The notes below the pieces were generated by a model that ran no database searches, was not told the origin of the DNA, and saw only the letters and a list, made by a program, of their open reading frames with translations. From an uncultured Eubacteriales bacterium (GTDB taxonomy: Bacteria; Bacillota; Clostridia; Christensenellales; Borkfalkiaceae), in contig CAJLRM010000006.1 in assembly GCA_905209085.1 (NCBI GenBank), positions 1-64,000 of the forward strand: a stretch of 64,000 nt of DNA, written 5' to 3'. This document shows, one piece after another, positions 38,739 to 48,197 of the stretch. Position numbers and translations under genes: made by a program. Every line of letters starts with the position of its first letter. Within the stretch, counting starts at the first letter, position 1.

Positions 38739-39356
38739 ATGACGGAAATTTTAAAACGTTTGAAGGGCACGGGCACGCCCGTCGCCGTCTATTACAAGAG
38801 CTCGGGCGGATTCTGCGCGGGATTCGTGCACGAGGCCGACGACGAGTTCGTACTGATGGAGTTCATCTCTCCCGCGGGGAGGTTCGACGGCTTTCATTGC
38901 ATCCGCATCGAGGAAATACTCAAAGTGGACGCGGGAACAAAATACCTTTTTAATCTCGTCAAGGTATACCGCCACTACGGGGAGGAAATTCCCGCTTTAA
39001 AAGTATCCCCGAAAAACGTGCTGGAAAATTTTATCGATTTCGTCATCAAGAGCAAGCGGCTCTGCACGATGGAGATCGGTTTCGAAACGCTGGATAAAAT
39101 CAGCGGCTACGCAGTGGGCAGGGATTGGAACATCCTCGAAATGAGGCTTTTGGACGAGGACGGAAAAGCGGACGGATATACCCGGCTCGACCTCGAAGAA
39201 ATCGTCTATCTGGGCGTCGATTCGGAATACGAAAAGTACCTCGCTCTGCTTTCCGGACTCAACGGCGGAGTTTCTCCCGACGGCGGCGAGGACGGCGGAA
39301 AGCGGGGCAAAAAGACAGGGGATAAACACATTTTGTCCTTTCCGTTCGGAAAATAA
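38739..39356 (+). CDS. Unrecognised protein with two similar beta-rich halves
   Basis: A 205-aa soluble protein with no signal peptide or membrane helix. Two halves look alike: about residues 16-68 (VYYKSSGGFCAGFV ... FISPAGRFDGFHCIRIEEIL) and about 108-170 (MEIGFETLDKISGYAV ... LLDEDGKADGYTRLDLEEIV). Each ends in a gly/asp turn and an EEI-x-x-h strand, as in Sm-like or small barrel folds. A Gly/Lys-rich tail (about 173-205) follows. Consensus promoter and good ribosome binding site (AAAGGAGAAAG) suggest solid expression. The function is unknown. Confidence 0.7.
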   Translation: MTEILKRLKGTGTPVAVYYKSSGGFCAGFVHEADDEFVLMEFISPAGRFDGFHCIRIEEILKVDAGTKYLFNLVKVYRHYGEEIPALKVSPKNVLENFIDFVIKSKRLCTMEIGFETLDKISGYAVGRDWNILEMRLLDEDGKADGYTRLDLEEIVYLGVDSEYEKYLALLSGLNGGVSPDGGEDGGKRGKKTGDKHILSFPFGK

Positions 39357-40135
39357 AAGGAAAAAACGCTGTAAAGAATCGACGGAAGGAACGAGAAAAG
39401 ACAGGCGGTTTTTTCTTAACGGCTTCGAAAAATAGCTTTCGCAATGGATTCCATGACGCAACGGCCGAGTTATAAAACTTTGCAATGATAGAAACGGACC
39501 GCTTAAAAGTACGTTTGCGGATTGATCGGTCTGAAATAAACGAAATAAGCGTTGTCACTAAGGAGGCATACGGAGGGAAACGCTAAATAGGGAAGGCGAA
39601 CGGAGAATATAGCGGGAGCAGGGGGAGTAAACGAAACTCTCCGCCGCGGAATAAAAAGTTTGGGAACAGATAGATAGGAGAAAAGGCAGGTCTTTTGAAA
39701 GATCTGCCTTTTTGGTTGTTACAAGAAAACTCTCCTGTAAAAGGAAGGGAACAAAAGAAGCGGAAGCGTTGCAAATATAATATGAACAGGACATAGGCGA
39801 TTTAAACGATATAAAAATTAATCGCGGCGCTCGTCAGGGGGCTTCGTAACGACAGAAGAGAAAATAGATAAGCGGATCCTCGCCGCGCGGACAGCGCTGA
39901 TTTTATAGGGTTTACGAAAATTGTGCGCGTAACGATAGTATAATTGCCGAGCAAAGAGCGCTGTTTAGCTCATGCCCTTACAGAAATTCGCTAATATTTC
40001 TTTATCTATTATGTATGAGAAAGGAAAGATTTTGTCCGGAAAGCCCTTGAAGTAAGGGGGGCTCCTTGCATATTTCCTGTGAGCTTTATAAAAAATAAAA
40101 AGATTTTTAGAAAAAACACGGAAAACAGAAGCGTT
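39357..40135. other. Long intergenic region
   Basis: About 780 bp with no credible protein on either strand. A clear terminator lies at 39681-39713. An isolated TATAAT at 39939-39944 lacks a proper -35. Nothing else was recognised; a small RNA ending at the terminator is possible but unproven. Confidence 0.45.
39681..39713 (+). terminator. Rho-independent terminator
   Basis: An A-run, GGCAGGTC (39685-39692), TTTTGAAA, GATCTGCC (39701-39708), then TTTTT. It lies about 325 bp after the nearest gene on the strand. Confidence 0.85.
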
Positions 40136-40945
40136 TTACTGTCGGGGGAAAGGTATTCCTTTTTGGACATCTTCGTCGATCTTGCCGTCGGGGCGGATGG
40201 CGCGGGAGCGTATATGCCTGTAATCGGCGGGGGAAATGCCGTATTTTGCCACGAACGCGCGATAAAAGACGGAATATTCCTCAAAACCCACGGCATAGGC
40301 GATGACGGCGACGGGGCGCGCGGTGGAAAGCAGAAACTCGCAGGCCTTGTCGAGGCGATAGTCGAGAAGATAACGATGGGGCGTTTTTCCGTAAGCGGCG
40401 CGGAACACGTTGATGATTTGGTTTTTTGAAAGGAATACTTCCTTGCGCACGTCGTCTAACGTGATCTGCTTTTCAAAGTTCGTCAGAAGATAGGAACGGA
40501 TATTTTCCGCCGTCGTTTCGTCGTGCTGTTGTTTGGAGAGGAGGGACAAAAGCGCATAAAAATTTTTTTCGTATTCGAGTCTGGGGGATTCGATTCCCAA
40601 AAGTTTCAGGGCTTGCAGGATGGGCCGCGCGGATTCGTTGTTGAAGGAGCCTCGGAGAGGAAGTCTGCCGTTTTCTTTAAAAACGCCGTGAAAATGCACA
40701 AAAAAATAATTCGGCGCGTCGCTGGGCAGCAATCCCTGTTGATACAGTCCCGCCCGTTGGATATAATATTCTCCCGCGTGCAGCTCCGCCAAAACGCCGT
40801 CTTCGTGAAAGCGCAGGACGCCTTTTCGCACGAGCAAAAGGACGTCTTCGCCGCAAAGTCTGTCTATATGCCGTTCTCCGGGCAGAAACTGGCGGTTATC
40901 GGAAAAGAGATAGTGGGGCAGTTCGTCAAAACTCAATTTCAGCAT
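40136..40945 (-). CDS. AraC-family regulator of the GH127 gene
   Basis: A 269-aa regulator with an N-terminal cupin-like sensor (about 1-140, including FHEDGVLAELHAGEYYIQRAG). A C-terminal double helix-turn-helix follows (about 160-255: DDVRKEVFLSKNQIINVFRAAYG and VAVIAYAVGFEEYSVFYRAFVAKYG). It is divergent from the GH127 gene with a 130-bp shared promoter region, which implies local control in response to an arabinose-type sugar. Confidence 0.9.
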   Translation of the reverse strand: MLKLSFDELPHYLFSDNRQFLPGERHIDRLCGEDVLLLVRKGVLRFHEDGVLAELHAGEYYIQRAGLYQQGLLPSDAPNYFFVHFHGVFKENGRLPLRGSFNNESARPILQALKLLGIESPRLEYEKNFYALLSLLSKQQHDETTAENIRSYLLTNFEKQITLDDVRKEVFLSKNQIINVFRAAYGKTPHRYLLDYRLDKACEFLLSTARPVAVIAYAVGFEEYSVFYRAFVAKYGISPADYRHIRSRAIRPDGKIDEDVQKGIPFPRQ

Positions 40946-40966
40946 TTTTTTTCTCCCGTTTTTTCT

Positions 40967-41045
40967 ATGATAACATATAATTGTGATTTTTGCAATATTT
41001 TCGATTCCTTTTGATATTGAAAAGCGAAAGAAAAACGTTTATAAT
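40967..41045. promoter_or_regulatory. Divergent promoters, AraC regulator and GH127
   Basis: Minus: TTGCAA (plus 40990-40995), 17 bp, TATCAT (plus 40967-40972). Plus: TTGAAA (41017-41022), 17 bp, TATAAT (41040-41045). Confidence 0.65.
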
Positions 41046-41075
41046 GATTATACGAAAAAAAAAGGAGATAGAAGT

Positions 41076-42893
41076 ATGGTATTGGAAGCTTTGCTGCCGA
41101 AAGAGATCCTTCCGACAGGCTGGCTGAGAAAACAGCTGGAAACGCAGGCGGAGGGACTCAGCGGGAATTTAGACAAAATCTGGCCCGATATCCGCGAGAG
41201 CAAATGGCTCGGCGGCGATAGGGAGGGCTGGGAACGACTGCCCTATTTCCTCGACGGGTTCATTCCGCTCGCCTATCTTTTGGGCGACGAGGACAAAAAG
41301 GCGCGCGCCCGAAACTACATAACTTGTATTTTGGAAGGACAGGACGAAGAGGGGCGCTTTCGCCCGAAAAACGATACGGACGAAAAAAACGAGGATATCT
41401 GGTCGCAGTTTCTGCTCTTGAAGGTTTTGACCGTATATGCCGACTGTTCAGGGGATTCCCGCATCGAAAACGCCGTTCGCCGCGGGCTTGTCTTTATCGA
41501 CAAATTGCTTTCCGGGCGCACGCTGTCAAATTGGGCCGCGTCGAGATGGTACGAATGCCTCGTTTCCGTTCTCTGGCTGTATAAGCGCGGACGGGAAGAA
41601 TGGCTGATACGGCTCGCCCGACGCTTGAAAGCGCAGGGGATAGACTTTAAAGAGGCGATCGGGCTGTGGAAAGAGGCGAGGAACGAGTGGACTTACGAAA
41701 CGCACGTCGTCAATATCGCCATGGCGCTGAAAAGCGACGCTTTATTCTGCGAGCTTACGGGAGAGAAAAGCGCGGGACTGGCGGAAGAGATGTTGGAAAC
41801 GCTCGACCGCTTTCACGGCACCGCTTACGGACATTTCACGGGCGACGAGTGCCTGTCGGGAAACAGCGCCGTGCAGGGCTCCGAGCTGTGCGGCGTCGTG
41901 GAGGCCATGTATAGCTACGAATGGCTCGCCGCCCTTACGGGGGAAGGAAAATGGGGGGACAGGCTGGAATCGTTGGCGTTCAACGCCCTCCCTGCGGCGA
42001 TTTCCGCGGATATGTGGACGCATCAATACGATCAGCAGGTCAATCAGATCGCCTGCGTCCGTTTCGAAAAACAGATCTTCCGCACGAACGGTCCCGAATC
42101 CAATCTATTCGGCTTAGAGCCGAATTTCGGCTGCTGCACCGCAAATTTCGGGCAGGGGTGGCCGAAGTTCGCTCTGTCCGCGTATAGGAAAAAAGGCGAA
42201 AGGATCGCGGTGCTTTCTCCCGTTCCCGCGCGGATAAAGACGAGCGTACACGGCAAAGACACGACGCTCGTGTGCGACTCCGAATATCCTTTCCGCAGCC
42301 GTTTTACGCTGACGGCGGACAGGCGGACGGACGTGCTCGTGCGCATTCCCGCATGGGCAAAGCCCGCCTGCAAAGCCGCATATCGGCAGGAAAAGGGGTG
42401 GATGGAGCTTACGCTCGAAGCGGGAAAATCCGTCGAAGTGTCCTTTTTGTCCGAGCCGCGTCTGGAAAAGAGCCCGGAAGGCGGCTATTGCCTTAAATAC
42501 GGCGCTCTGCTGTTTGCCCTCCCCGTAGCGGCGAAGCGGGAAATGCGGGAATATACGGCGGACGGCGTGGAACGCAAGTTTCCCTATTGCGACTATTCGT
42601 TGTCCCCCGCGGGGGAATGGCGGTACGCGTTTGCCTCCGATTCGTTCGAGGCGGAGGAGTGCGAATATGAGCTGCCTTTCGACCGCGAACGCCCTCCGCT
42701 CAAAATCAAAGCGGAGCTTGCGCCCGTGGAGTGGAAATTCGAGCCGGGATACGATTTTGTGGCGGCGAGAATCCCCGGAAATAAGAGGCGGGGGAAAAAC
42801 GTGGCTTTGAAATTGCAGCCTTACGGCGCTACCGACCTACGGGTGAGCGTACTTGCTCTGACGCGGGGGGATTCTTCGGAAAAAGAAGAATAA
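41076..42893 (+). CDS. GH127-family glycoside hydrolase (predicted beta-L-arabinofuranosidase)
   Basis: A 605-aa protein of the former DUF1680 family with an (alpha/alpha)6 barrel and C-terminal beta domains. GH127 enzymes use a zinc-bound cysteine as nucleophile. The four zinc ligands of the characterised enzyme map well: Glu270-Leu-Cys272 (SELCGVVEAM) and the pair Cys353-Cys354 (FGCCTANFGQG). No signal peptide, so it acts in the cytoplasm on imported oligosaccharides. AAAGGAGATAGA precedes the ATG; an in-frame extension to 40983 crosses the promoter and is excluded. It stands alone next to an AraC regulator. Confidence 0.9.
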   Translation: MVLEALLPKEILPTGWLRKQLETQAEGLSGNLDKIWPDIRESKWLGGDREGWERLPYFLDGFIPLAYLLGDEDKKARARNYITCILEGQDEEGRFRPKNDTDEKNEDIWSQFLLLKVLTVYADCSGDSRIENAVRRGLVFIDKLLSGRTLSNWAASRWYECLVSVLWLYKRGREEWLIRLARRLKAQGIDFKEAIGLWKEARNEWTYETHVVNIAMALKSDALFCELTGEKSAGLAEEMLETLDRFHGTAYGHFTGDECLSGNSAVQGSELCGVVEAMYSYEWLAALTGEGKWGDRLESLAFNALPAAISADMWTHQYDQQVNQIACVRFEKQIFRTNGPESNLFGLEPNFGCCTANFGQGWPKFALSAYRKKGERIAVLSPVPARIKTSVHGKDTTLVCDSEYPFRSRFTLTADRRTDVLVRIPAWAKPACKAAYRQEKGWMELTLEAGKSVEVSFLSEPRLEKSPEGGYCLKYGALLFALPVAAKREMREYTADGVERKFPYCDYSLSPAGEWRYAFASDSFEAEECEYELPFDRERPPLKIKAELAPVEWKFEPGYDFVAARIPGNKRRGKNVALKLQPYGATDLRVSVLALTRGDSSEKEE

Positions 42894-43172
42894 AAAGTAT
42901 ACCGCAAAGTGCCGCGGGGAGTTCTTTGCGCGATTTTCGCCGCTTCTCTTCTCCATGCCTTGGGCGGCGTGGGACGGTCTGCCGCGTCGCGACGTCCATA
43001 TTCGCAGGGCGAACGGAAACCGTTTGCCGCCGGATAGGACAAGAAGAGGAGCGCACCGTGGAAGCAGGCGGATTTATAAGATAGCGCTTAGGATTCCTTC
43101 AACGTGCATCGACGGCGAAAACAGTTTTTCCGACGAAGGAAGTTTTCCCGCATCCTAGAAAGATAAAATGCG

Positions 43173-43197
43173 CCCGCTGTAAAAAGCGGGTTTTTTA
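43173..43197 (+). terminator. Terminator downstream of GH127
   Basis: CCCGCT (43173-43178), a 6-nt loop, AGCGGG (43185-43190), then TTTTTT. Confidence 0.75.
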
Positions 43198-43359
43198 TCG
43201 CCATGTAAGCGGAAAACGCAAAATTTCTTCAAGAAACGGGCGGATGAAGATTGCGGGAAATCGTGGAAGGGCGTTTAAAGGGCGGCGAACGGTCTGACGA
43301 TAAGGACGGATAGGAGGGAGGATTTTTTTGAAACGCAGGCGCGGGGAGCATACCTGCGG

Positions 43360-43508
43360 CGATAGAAGAGATGAGGAAAGGAGCGGGGCGTATTGACGAT
43401 AGAAGAGATAAGGAAAAGAAGAGATAAGGAAAAGAAGAGATAAGGAAAAGAAGAGGGGCGTATTGGCGATAGAAGAGATAGGGGGAAGGAGAGGGGCGTA
43501 TTGGCGAG
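43360..43508. repeat. Nested minisatellite
   Basis: Three copies of a 37-38 bp unit that begins CGATAGAAGAGAT and ends GGGGCGTATTG(A/G) start at 43360, 43397 and 43467. A partial fourth starts at 43505. The middle copy is expanded to 70 bp by three tandem copies of a 16-bp sub-unit (AAGGAAAAGAAGAGAT). Confidence 0.9.
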
Positions 43509-43757
43509 GAAAGTGGTCGGAGAAACGGGGAAAATAGATGGGTGAGAAGAGCGATTTACGCGGCGCCGCGGACAAGATGCAAAAGTGCGCATAGTTGAAT
43601 GCGGAGCCTGGCAGGGGGCAGCGGCGCGACTTTTACGGACTTTATAAAATAGCGAGCGCAGAGCCGGAATCATTCGTGGAAGTCCTATAAAAACGGATTC
43701 AAGGCGAAGAGATAGGGCGTTGATTCCTCGAAAGCGGAAACAAGATCGGAATGACAA

Positions 43758-43848
43758 AAAAGCGACTTGGAGCGTACAAGAAATCGCTTTTAAAACAGAG
43801 AAAAACTTTTGAGGAATAGACCTGTTTTTTAAGGCGGGTTTATTCCTC
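43758..43848. other. Two adjacent hairpins around a shared 16-mer
   Basis: AAAAGCGA and TCGCTTTT bracket TTGGAGCGTACAAGAA (43767-43782), which recurs at 62686-62701. Next, GAGGAATAGACCT and GGGTTTATTCCTC-type arms (43811-43823 and 43836-43848) form a 13-bp stem with G-U pairs. Confidence 0.5.
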
Positions 43849-44037
43849 TTTGCAAGTACGGACGTCCTGCCGACTTCCGTGACAGAAGCCCTTTTCGAGA
43901 GGTTTTGCGAAAAAGAAAATAAATTTACAAAAAGTTTACACGGCGAGAAGGCGGAAACGATTGTGCGGCGAAAGAAAAAAATTTATAATATACAATGATT
44001 TTTCGCCCGATTTCCCGGCGCGCAAAAAGGAGAAGAT

Positions 44038-44069
44038 AAAAAAATTCCGCCGATAAAGGCTCGGCGGAA
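44038..44069 (-). terminator. Terminator of the third AraC gene
   Basis: On the minus strand a perfect 9-bp stem (TTCCGCCGA/TCGGCGGAA, plus 44045-44053 and 44061-44069) is followed by seven T (plus 44038-44044). Confidence 0.85.
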
Positions 44070-44131
44070 AGGGGATTTTTGACGCTCTGCTCTGTCAAAC
44101 GCGCGGAAAAACGAAAGGAGCGGGGATACGG

Positions 44132-44953
44132 TTACTTTTCAATGCGGGAAATCTGAAATTTTTTCGGCGAAACGCCCACTTTGATTTTGAATATCTGTGA
44201 AAATTGAGTATAGTCTTCGTAGCCGCATTGAAGCGCGACTTCCTGCAACGGAAGGGTGGTGCCCGACAGAAGATATTTTGCCAATGTAATCCTCTTTTCA
44301 AGGATGTACGTTTTGGGGGAAACGTGGTAGGCGGCTTTGAATTTCAGGCAGAAATGATCTTCGGAATAATGGGAAAGCTCCGCGAGCCGAGCGACGGAGA
44401 GATTCGTCGTGTAGTATTCGTCGATATAGTTTTTGATGACCGCGATCTCGTTGTCGCTGTTGATCTGTTTGTTTTCTTTGCGATAGATATGGGTGAGCAG
44501 CTGCGTGATGAGCGCGCAGATCATATTTTCGTAATTGGTAAACTTATTCATGTATTCGTCGCGGATCTGCTTTACATAGGGCAGTATGGAGGCATTGGCG
44601 TCCTTGTGGGCGCTGTTTTTTATGTCCAGACCGCACGAATCGTCCAGATAGAATCCGAAGGCGATGAGATCCGCCTGTTTTTCATGGCGTTCGTCATGGA
44701 CGGTATACGGCCGGAAAATCGCGTAGCTGTCGTCGGTGAAGCGAAAGGATTTCGCGCCGCTCATATTCTGACCGTTCAGATAGCAGATGATTTTATCCGT
44801 GACGGGCGGATTTTCGTTCGTGTTTTCCACGTACATTCCTTCGCCCTGCGCTTTGTAATAATATACGAATTCGTAGCAATCGTGAACGTGCGGACGAATT
44901 TGCAGTTTTTCGCTCTTATATTTTCGGATAAACAGATATTTGAATTTAACCAT
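44132..44953 (-). CDS. AraC-family regulator next to the glycan locus
   Basis: A 273-aa regulator. The N-terminal domain has HVHDCYEFVYYYKAQGEG, a cupin-like start. The C-terminal ~100 residues contain two helix-turn-helix motifs (VARLAELSHYSEDHFCLKFKAAYHVSP and LQEVALQCGYEDYTQFSQIFKIKVGVSP). The start at 44953 has GGGGGAG upstream; an in-frame extension to 45100 is not protein-like. It is divergent from the twelve-gene operon beginning at 45340 and is its likely regulator. Confidence 0.9.
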   Translation of the reverse strand: MVKFKYLFIRKYKSEKLQIRPHVHDCYEFVYYYKAQGEGMYVENTNENPPVTDKIICYLNGQNMSGAKSFRFTDDSYAIFRPYTVHDERHEKQADLIAFGFYLDDSCGLDIKNSAHKDANASILPYVKQIRDEYMNKFTNYENMICALITQLLTHIYRKENKQINSDNEIAVIKNYIDEYYTTNLSVARLAELSHYSEDHFCLKFKAAYHVSPKTYILEKRITLAKYLLSGTTLPLQEVALQCGYEDYTQFSQIFKIKVGVSPKKFQISRIEK

Positions 44954-45339
44954 TTCGCTCCCCCTCCAAAAATGAAAAATATGGGAAATTCCGATTTTTA
45001 TTATAGCCGACCCTTCGTTCTTTGTCAAGAGGGAAAACGGAAAAAATGAAATTTTTATTCCGTCGCCGCCGCGGGGACGGAAAAGAAAAACCAAAGACAA
45101 ATGCGGAACGAAAAGGTCGTTTTTTTCATAAAAAGGGGAAATAAAACTTCAAAATTGCTCAATTTATCGTGAAAAATGGGGCTGCGTAACGGAAGATTTA
45201 TTTTTAAGGACCGAAGAGGAAAAATCAGGAAAAAAATTTAAAAAGACGGAAAACATAAAATTTATATCGGTTTTTAATATTGAAAATCGCGTTTTTGTAT
45301 GATACAATAAATTCAGACGAAGGAAAGGGGGCAAAGAGG
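44954..45339. other. Regulatory spacer before the glycan operon
   Basis: A/T-rich spacer between the AraC gene and the operon. It holds the operon promoter at 45280-45308. No clear AraC half-site pair was found by eye. Confidence 0.5.
45280..45308 (+). promoter_or_regulatory. Promoter of the glycan operon
   Basis: TTGAAA (45280-45285), a 17-bp spacer and TACAAT (45303-45308), about 30 bp before the first ATG. Confidence 0.75.
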
Positions 45340-46317
45340 ATGAAAAACAAAAAAATCCGGCTTCGCGCGACAGCGGCGTTATGTCTTATGGCGACGATAC
45401 TTTCGGGCGGGTGCGGCGGAGGAAAAGATATGAGCGGCGACAGCATCTCCAAAGAAGAAACGAGTTCGGTGGAAAAAATTTGTGCGGCAAAAGTGATCGT
45501 GATCTCGGGACAGTCTAACGCGTCGGGTTTTACTTGGTCCAAATGTCTGAAAAACAACGTTTCCGAGGAAGCCTACCGAAAGTACGAGGAGGGCTTCGGC
45601 AATGCGATGATCTATTACAACGTCGATACGGCGGAAGAGAACGGATACAGTTGGAAAGACGGCGGGGACAATACCTCGGGCGGCGAATTCGTAAACGTAA
45701 AACTCGGTCAGGGGCATACCGCGGAGCGCTTCGGAATGGAGATCGGGATCGCCGAGAAGCTGGCGGAAATAAAGCCCGACGAAAAACTGTATCTCATCAA
45801 ATGCGCCTGGGGCAGCGCTTCGCTCTTCAACGACTTCGCCTCGCCGTCGATGAAAAATTATCCGACCTCCGTTTATTACGACAAGTTTATCTCGGTGGTG
45901 AAAGCGGGAATCTCAAAATTGGAAGAGATAACCGATCTCCCCGTGGAGATAAAGGCCCTTTGCTGGATGCAGGGGGAAAAGGACGCGGCGTATTATTCCG
46001 AAGCGAGTCAATACGGTCCGAATCTGCAAACGTTCGCGGGAGATTTCCGCTCGGAATTTTCGGCGTATAAAGGAAGGGGCGAAATCGCGTTTATCGACGC
46101 GGAAATTTCCGAAGGCGAATATTGCGCGTACGGAGAATACGTCAATCAGCATAAGGCATGGTTTGCGGAGAAGTCGGACGACAATTATCTCCTCTCCACG
46201 CAAGGCTTCTCCTACGGCAAAGAGCCGGAGGAAAAGCCGGATCCCTATCATTTCGATTCCCTCTCGATGCTTCGGCTCGGCTATCGATTTGCCGAAGTCA
46301 TCGCCAAGTTATTGTGA
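45340..46317 (+). CDS. Secreted SGNH acetylesterase (sialate O-acetylesterase/CE6-like)
   Basis: A 325-aa exported esterase predicted to remove O-acetyl groups from a glycan. The nucleophile Ser59 lies in ISGQSNASG. The WMQGEKDA segment and the C-terminal DPYHFD (Asp/His) match the SASA/CE6 family blocks. The N-terminus is a signal peptide ending LSGGC (Cys25). The Leu sits one place early for a standard lipobox, so lipid anchoring is probable rather than sure. The start was set at 45340 because the promoter covers the upstream in-frame region. First gene of the operon. Confidence 0.85.
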   Translation: MKNKKIRLRATAALCLMATILSGGCGGGKDMSGDSISKEETSSVEKICAAKVIVISGQSNASGFTWSKCLKNNVSEEAYRKYEEGFGNAMIYYNVDTAEENGYSWKDGGDNTSGGEFVNVKLGQGHTAERFGMEIGIAEKLAEIKPDEKLYLIKCAWGSASLFNDFASPSMKNYPTSVYYDKFISVVKAGISKLEEITDLPVEIKALCWMQGEKDAAYYSEASQYGPNLQTFAGDFRSEFSAYKGRGEIAFIDAEISEGEYCAYGEYVNQHKAWFAEKSDDNYLLSTQGFSYGKEPEEKPDPYHFDSLSMLRLGYRFAEVIAKLL

Positions 46318-46334
46318 CAAAAGGAGGCGGCTCT

Positions 46335-47333
46335 TTGAAAAATATGATTTCAGACGAAACGCGGACGGCGAAGGCCTCTGTGGAACAAACATTCCGCAAA
46401 AAGCCCAAGGCGAAAAAACATCCCTGGACGCAGCGCAACTGGACGATCTTTTTCATCGCCACTATCGGCCTGCTGCAATTGTTCGTGTTCCATTACCTGC
46501 CCTTGGTCGGGATAGGGCTTGCGTTCAAAAACGCCGATTACAAGGGAAATATTTTGAAGGCGTTTCTCGATTCCGATTGGGTGGGATTTCAGCAATTTTC
46601 GCTCTTTTTGAAAGACGTGGATTTTAAAAACGTCCTGATGAACACGCTCGGCTTGAATCTTTTGATGCTGCTCATCAATTTCCCCGCGCCGATCATCTTT
46701 GCGCTGCTCATCAACGAAGTGAGAAACAACGCTTATAAAAAGGGATTGCAGATCGTCGCTACTTTTCCGCACTTTATCTCCTGGGCGATCTTCGGCGGGC
46801 TGATCGTGTCCCTAACCGATCAAACCACGGGCATTGTCAATCCCATTCTCAACATTTTGGGCCTTTCGTCCAAAGAAAACCCCGTATATCTCGGCGGCGC
46901 GGATTATTTTTGGACGATCATGATCGTCGGCTCCCTGATCAAAGGAGTGGGCTGGGGGTCCATCGTATATCTCGCGGCGATCGCGGGGATTTCTAACGAG
47001 CTTTACGAGGCGGCGGCGATCGACGGCTCCAATCGTTTTACGAACGCCGTGTACATCACGCTGCCTTCCATCGCGCCCACGATCACGGTGTTTCTCCTCC
47101 TCAATATCAGCAGGATTTTAAACAACTCTTTCGAACAGTTCGATTCGATGCAGAATGCGGTGAATCTGACGAGAAGCGAAGTTTTGGCGACATTCATTTA
47201 CAGGACGGGCATTTCCGCGCGGAGATATTCCTATACGACGGCGGTGGGGCTGTTCGAATCGCTCGTCAGCATCATTCTTCTCCTCACGAGCAATTTTATC
47301 AGCAAAAAGACGACGGGACGGGGAATCATATGA
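46335..47333 (+). CDS. ABC sugar-importer permease, LplB type
   Basis: A 332-aa inner-membrane permease of the CUT1 class with about six helices. The EAA loop that contacts the ATPase is EAAAIDGSNRFTNAVYITLP. A hydrophilic N-terminal tail of about 35 residues precedes helix 1 (NWTIFFIATIGLLQLF). AAGGAGG at 46321-46327 is ideally placed for a TTG start at 46335; the first ATG (46344) is 16 nt away. It starts 17 bp after the esterase. The unit has no ATPase, as is usual for LplB/YtcP systems that share MsmX-type ATPases. Confidence 0.92.
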   Translation: MKNMISDETRTAKASVEQTFRKKPKAKKHPWTQRNWTIFFIATIGLLQLFVFHYLPLVGIGLAFKNADYKGNILKAFLDSDWVGFQQFSLFLKDVDFKNVLMNTLGLNLLMLLINFPAPIIFALLINEVRNNAYKKGLQIVATFPHFISWAIFGGLIVSLTDQTTGIVNPILNILGLSSKENPVYLGGADYFWTIMIVGSLIKGVGWGSIVYLAAIAGISNELYEAAAIDGSNRFTNAVYITLPSIAPTITVFLLLNISRILNNSFEQFDSMQNAVNLTRSEVLATFIYRTGISARRYSYTTAVGLFESLVSIILLLTSNFISKKTTGRGII

Positions 47334-48187
47334 GAAAAATCAAAAAGTATACCGCGTTTGATTACATAAACATGATTTTTCTGACCTTGTTCGGAGTCGT
47401 TACGATCTATCCCTTTTATTACGTCGTCATCGGCGCGTTCAGCAACGGTCAGACCTATATGAGCGGAGGCGTATTCTTTGCCGTACGCGGGTTTACGTTG
47501 GACAATTTCAAGGCGATCATAGGGGATTCGACTCTTTGGACGGCGTTTCGCAATTCTGCGCTGAGAACGGCGGCGGGCGTCGCGTCGGGGCTGCTTTTCA
47601 CCTCCCTCGTCGCCTACGCTATGGGCAGCCCGCATTTGAGGTGTAAGGCGCTCTATCAGAATCTTTATATCTTTACGATGTTTTTCAGCGGCGGCACGAT
47701 TCCCTTTTACCTTCTGATCCGCGTGCTGGGGCTTTACAACAGCTTTTGGGTGTATATCGTTCCCGCGCTGTTTTCCGTCTATAATATGATCGTCATTTCC
47801 AATTTCTTTCGGGGAATCCCCGACGGACTGCGCGAGGCGGCGGAGATCGAGGGCGCGGGAGAAATCACCATTTGGTGGACGATCTATATGCCTCTTTCGA
47901 AAGCGGTGCTGGCGACCGTCGGACTCTGGCTCGCCGTCAATCACTGGAACAGTTATATGGGCACGATGCTCTATACGGACGCGGACAGTTCGACGATCAC
48001 CCTTCAATATTACCTGAAACAGATCATAAACAGCGCGGCGAGCATTTCGGGCGACTATGAAACGGTTACGACAAAGACGGTGGCTTACGCCGCCATCGTC
48101 ATTGCGACGATTCCCATTTTATGCGTGTATCCCGCCGTGCAGAAGCATTTTACGAAGGGCGTGCTCGTCGGGTCCTTGAAGGGATGA
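47330..48187 (+). CDS. ABC sugar-importer permease, YtcP/LplC type
   Basis: A 285-aa second permease of the importer. Six helices are visible. The EAA loop reads EAAEIEGAGEITIWWTIYMP. The ATG overlaps the stop of the previous gene by 4 bp (ATGA), indicating translational coupling and a 1:1 heterodimer. The C-terminal VQKHFTKGVLVGSLKG end is typical of this family. Confidence 0.94.
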   Translation: MRKIKKYTAFDYINMIFLTLFGVVTIYPFYYVVIGAFSNGQTYMSGGVFFAVRGFTLDNFKAIIGDSTLWTAFRNSALRTAAGVASGLLFTSLVAYAMGSPHLRCKALYQNLYIFTMFFSGGTIPFYLLIRVLGLYNSFWVYIVPALFSVYNMIVISNFFRGIPDGLREAAEIEGAGEITIWWTIYMPLSKAVLATVGLWLAVNHWNSYMGTMLYTDADSSTITLQYYLKQIINSAASISGDYETVTTKTVAYAAIVIATIPILCVYPAVQKHFTKGVLVGSLKG

Positions 48188-48197
48188 GGTGAAGAGG

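Larger units (their letters stand above)
42894..44037. other. Long non-coding region with repeats and hairpins
   Basis: Over 1.1 kb without a convincing gene. It contains a terminator (43173-43197), a nested minisatellite (43360-43508), a 16-mer shared with 62686-62701 (43767-43782) and a 13-bp hairpin (43811-43848). Ser/Leu/Pro-rich frames on the minus strand come from the repeat. Confidence 0.55.

Noticed and set aside
43360..43508. CRISPR array
   Set aside because: The units are contiguous repeats without unique spacers, and no cas genes are nearby.
43195..43757. Ser/Leu/Pro-rich minus-strand frames across the minisatellite
   Set aside because: Produced by translating the repeat; no start site and no family.
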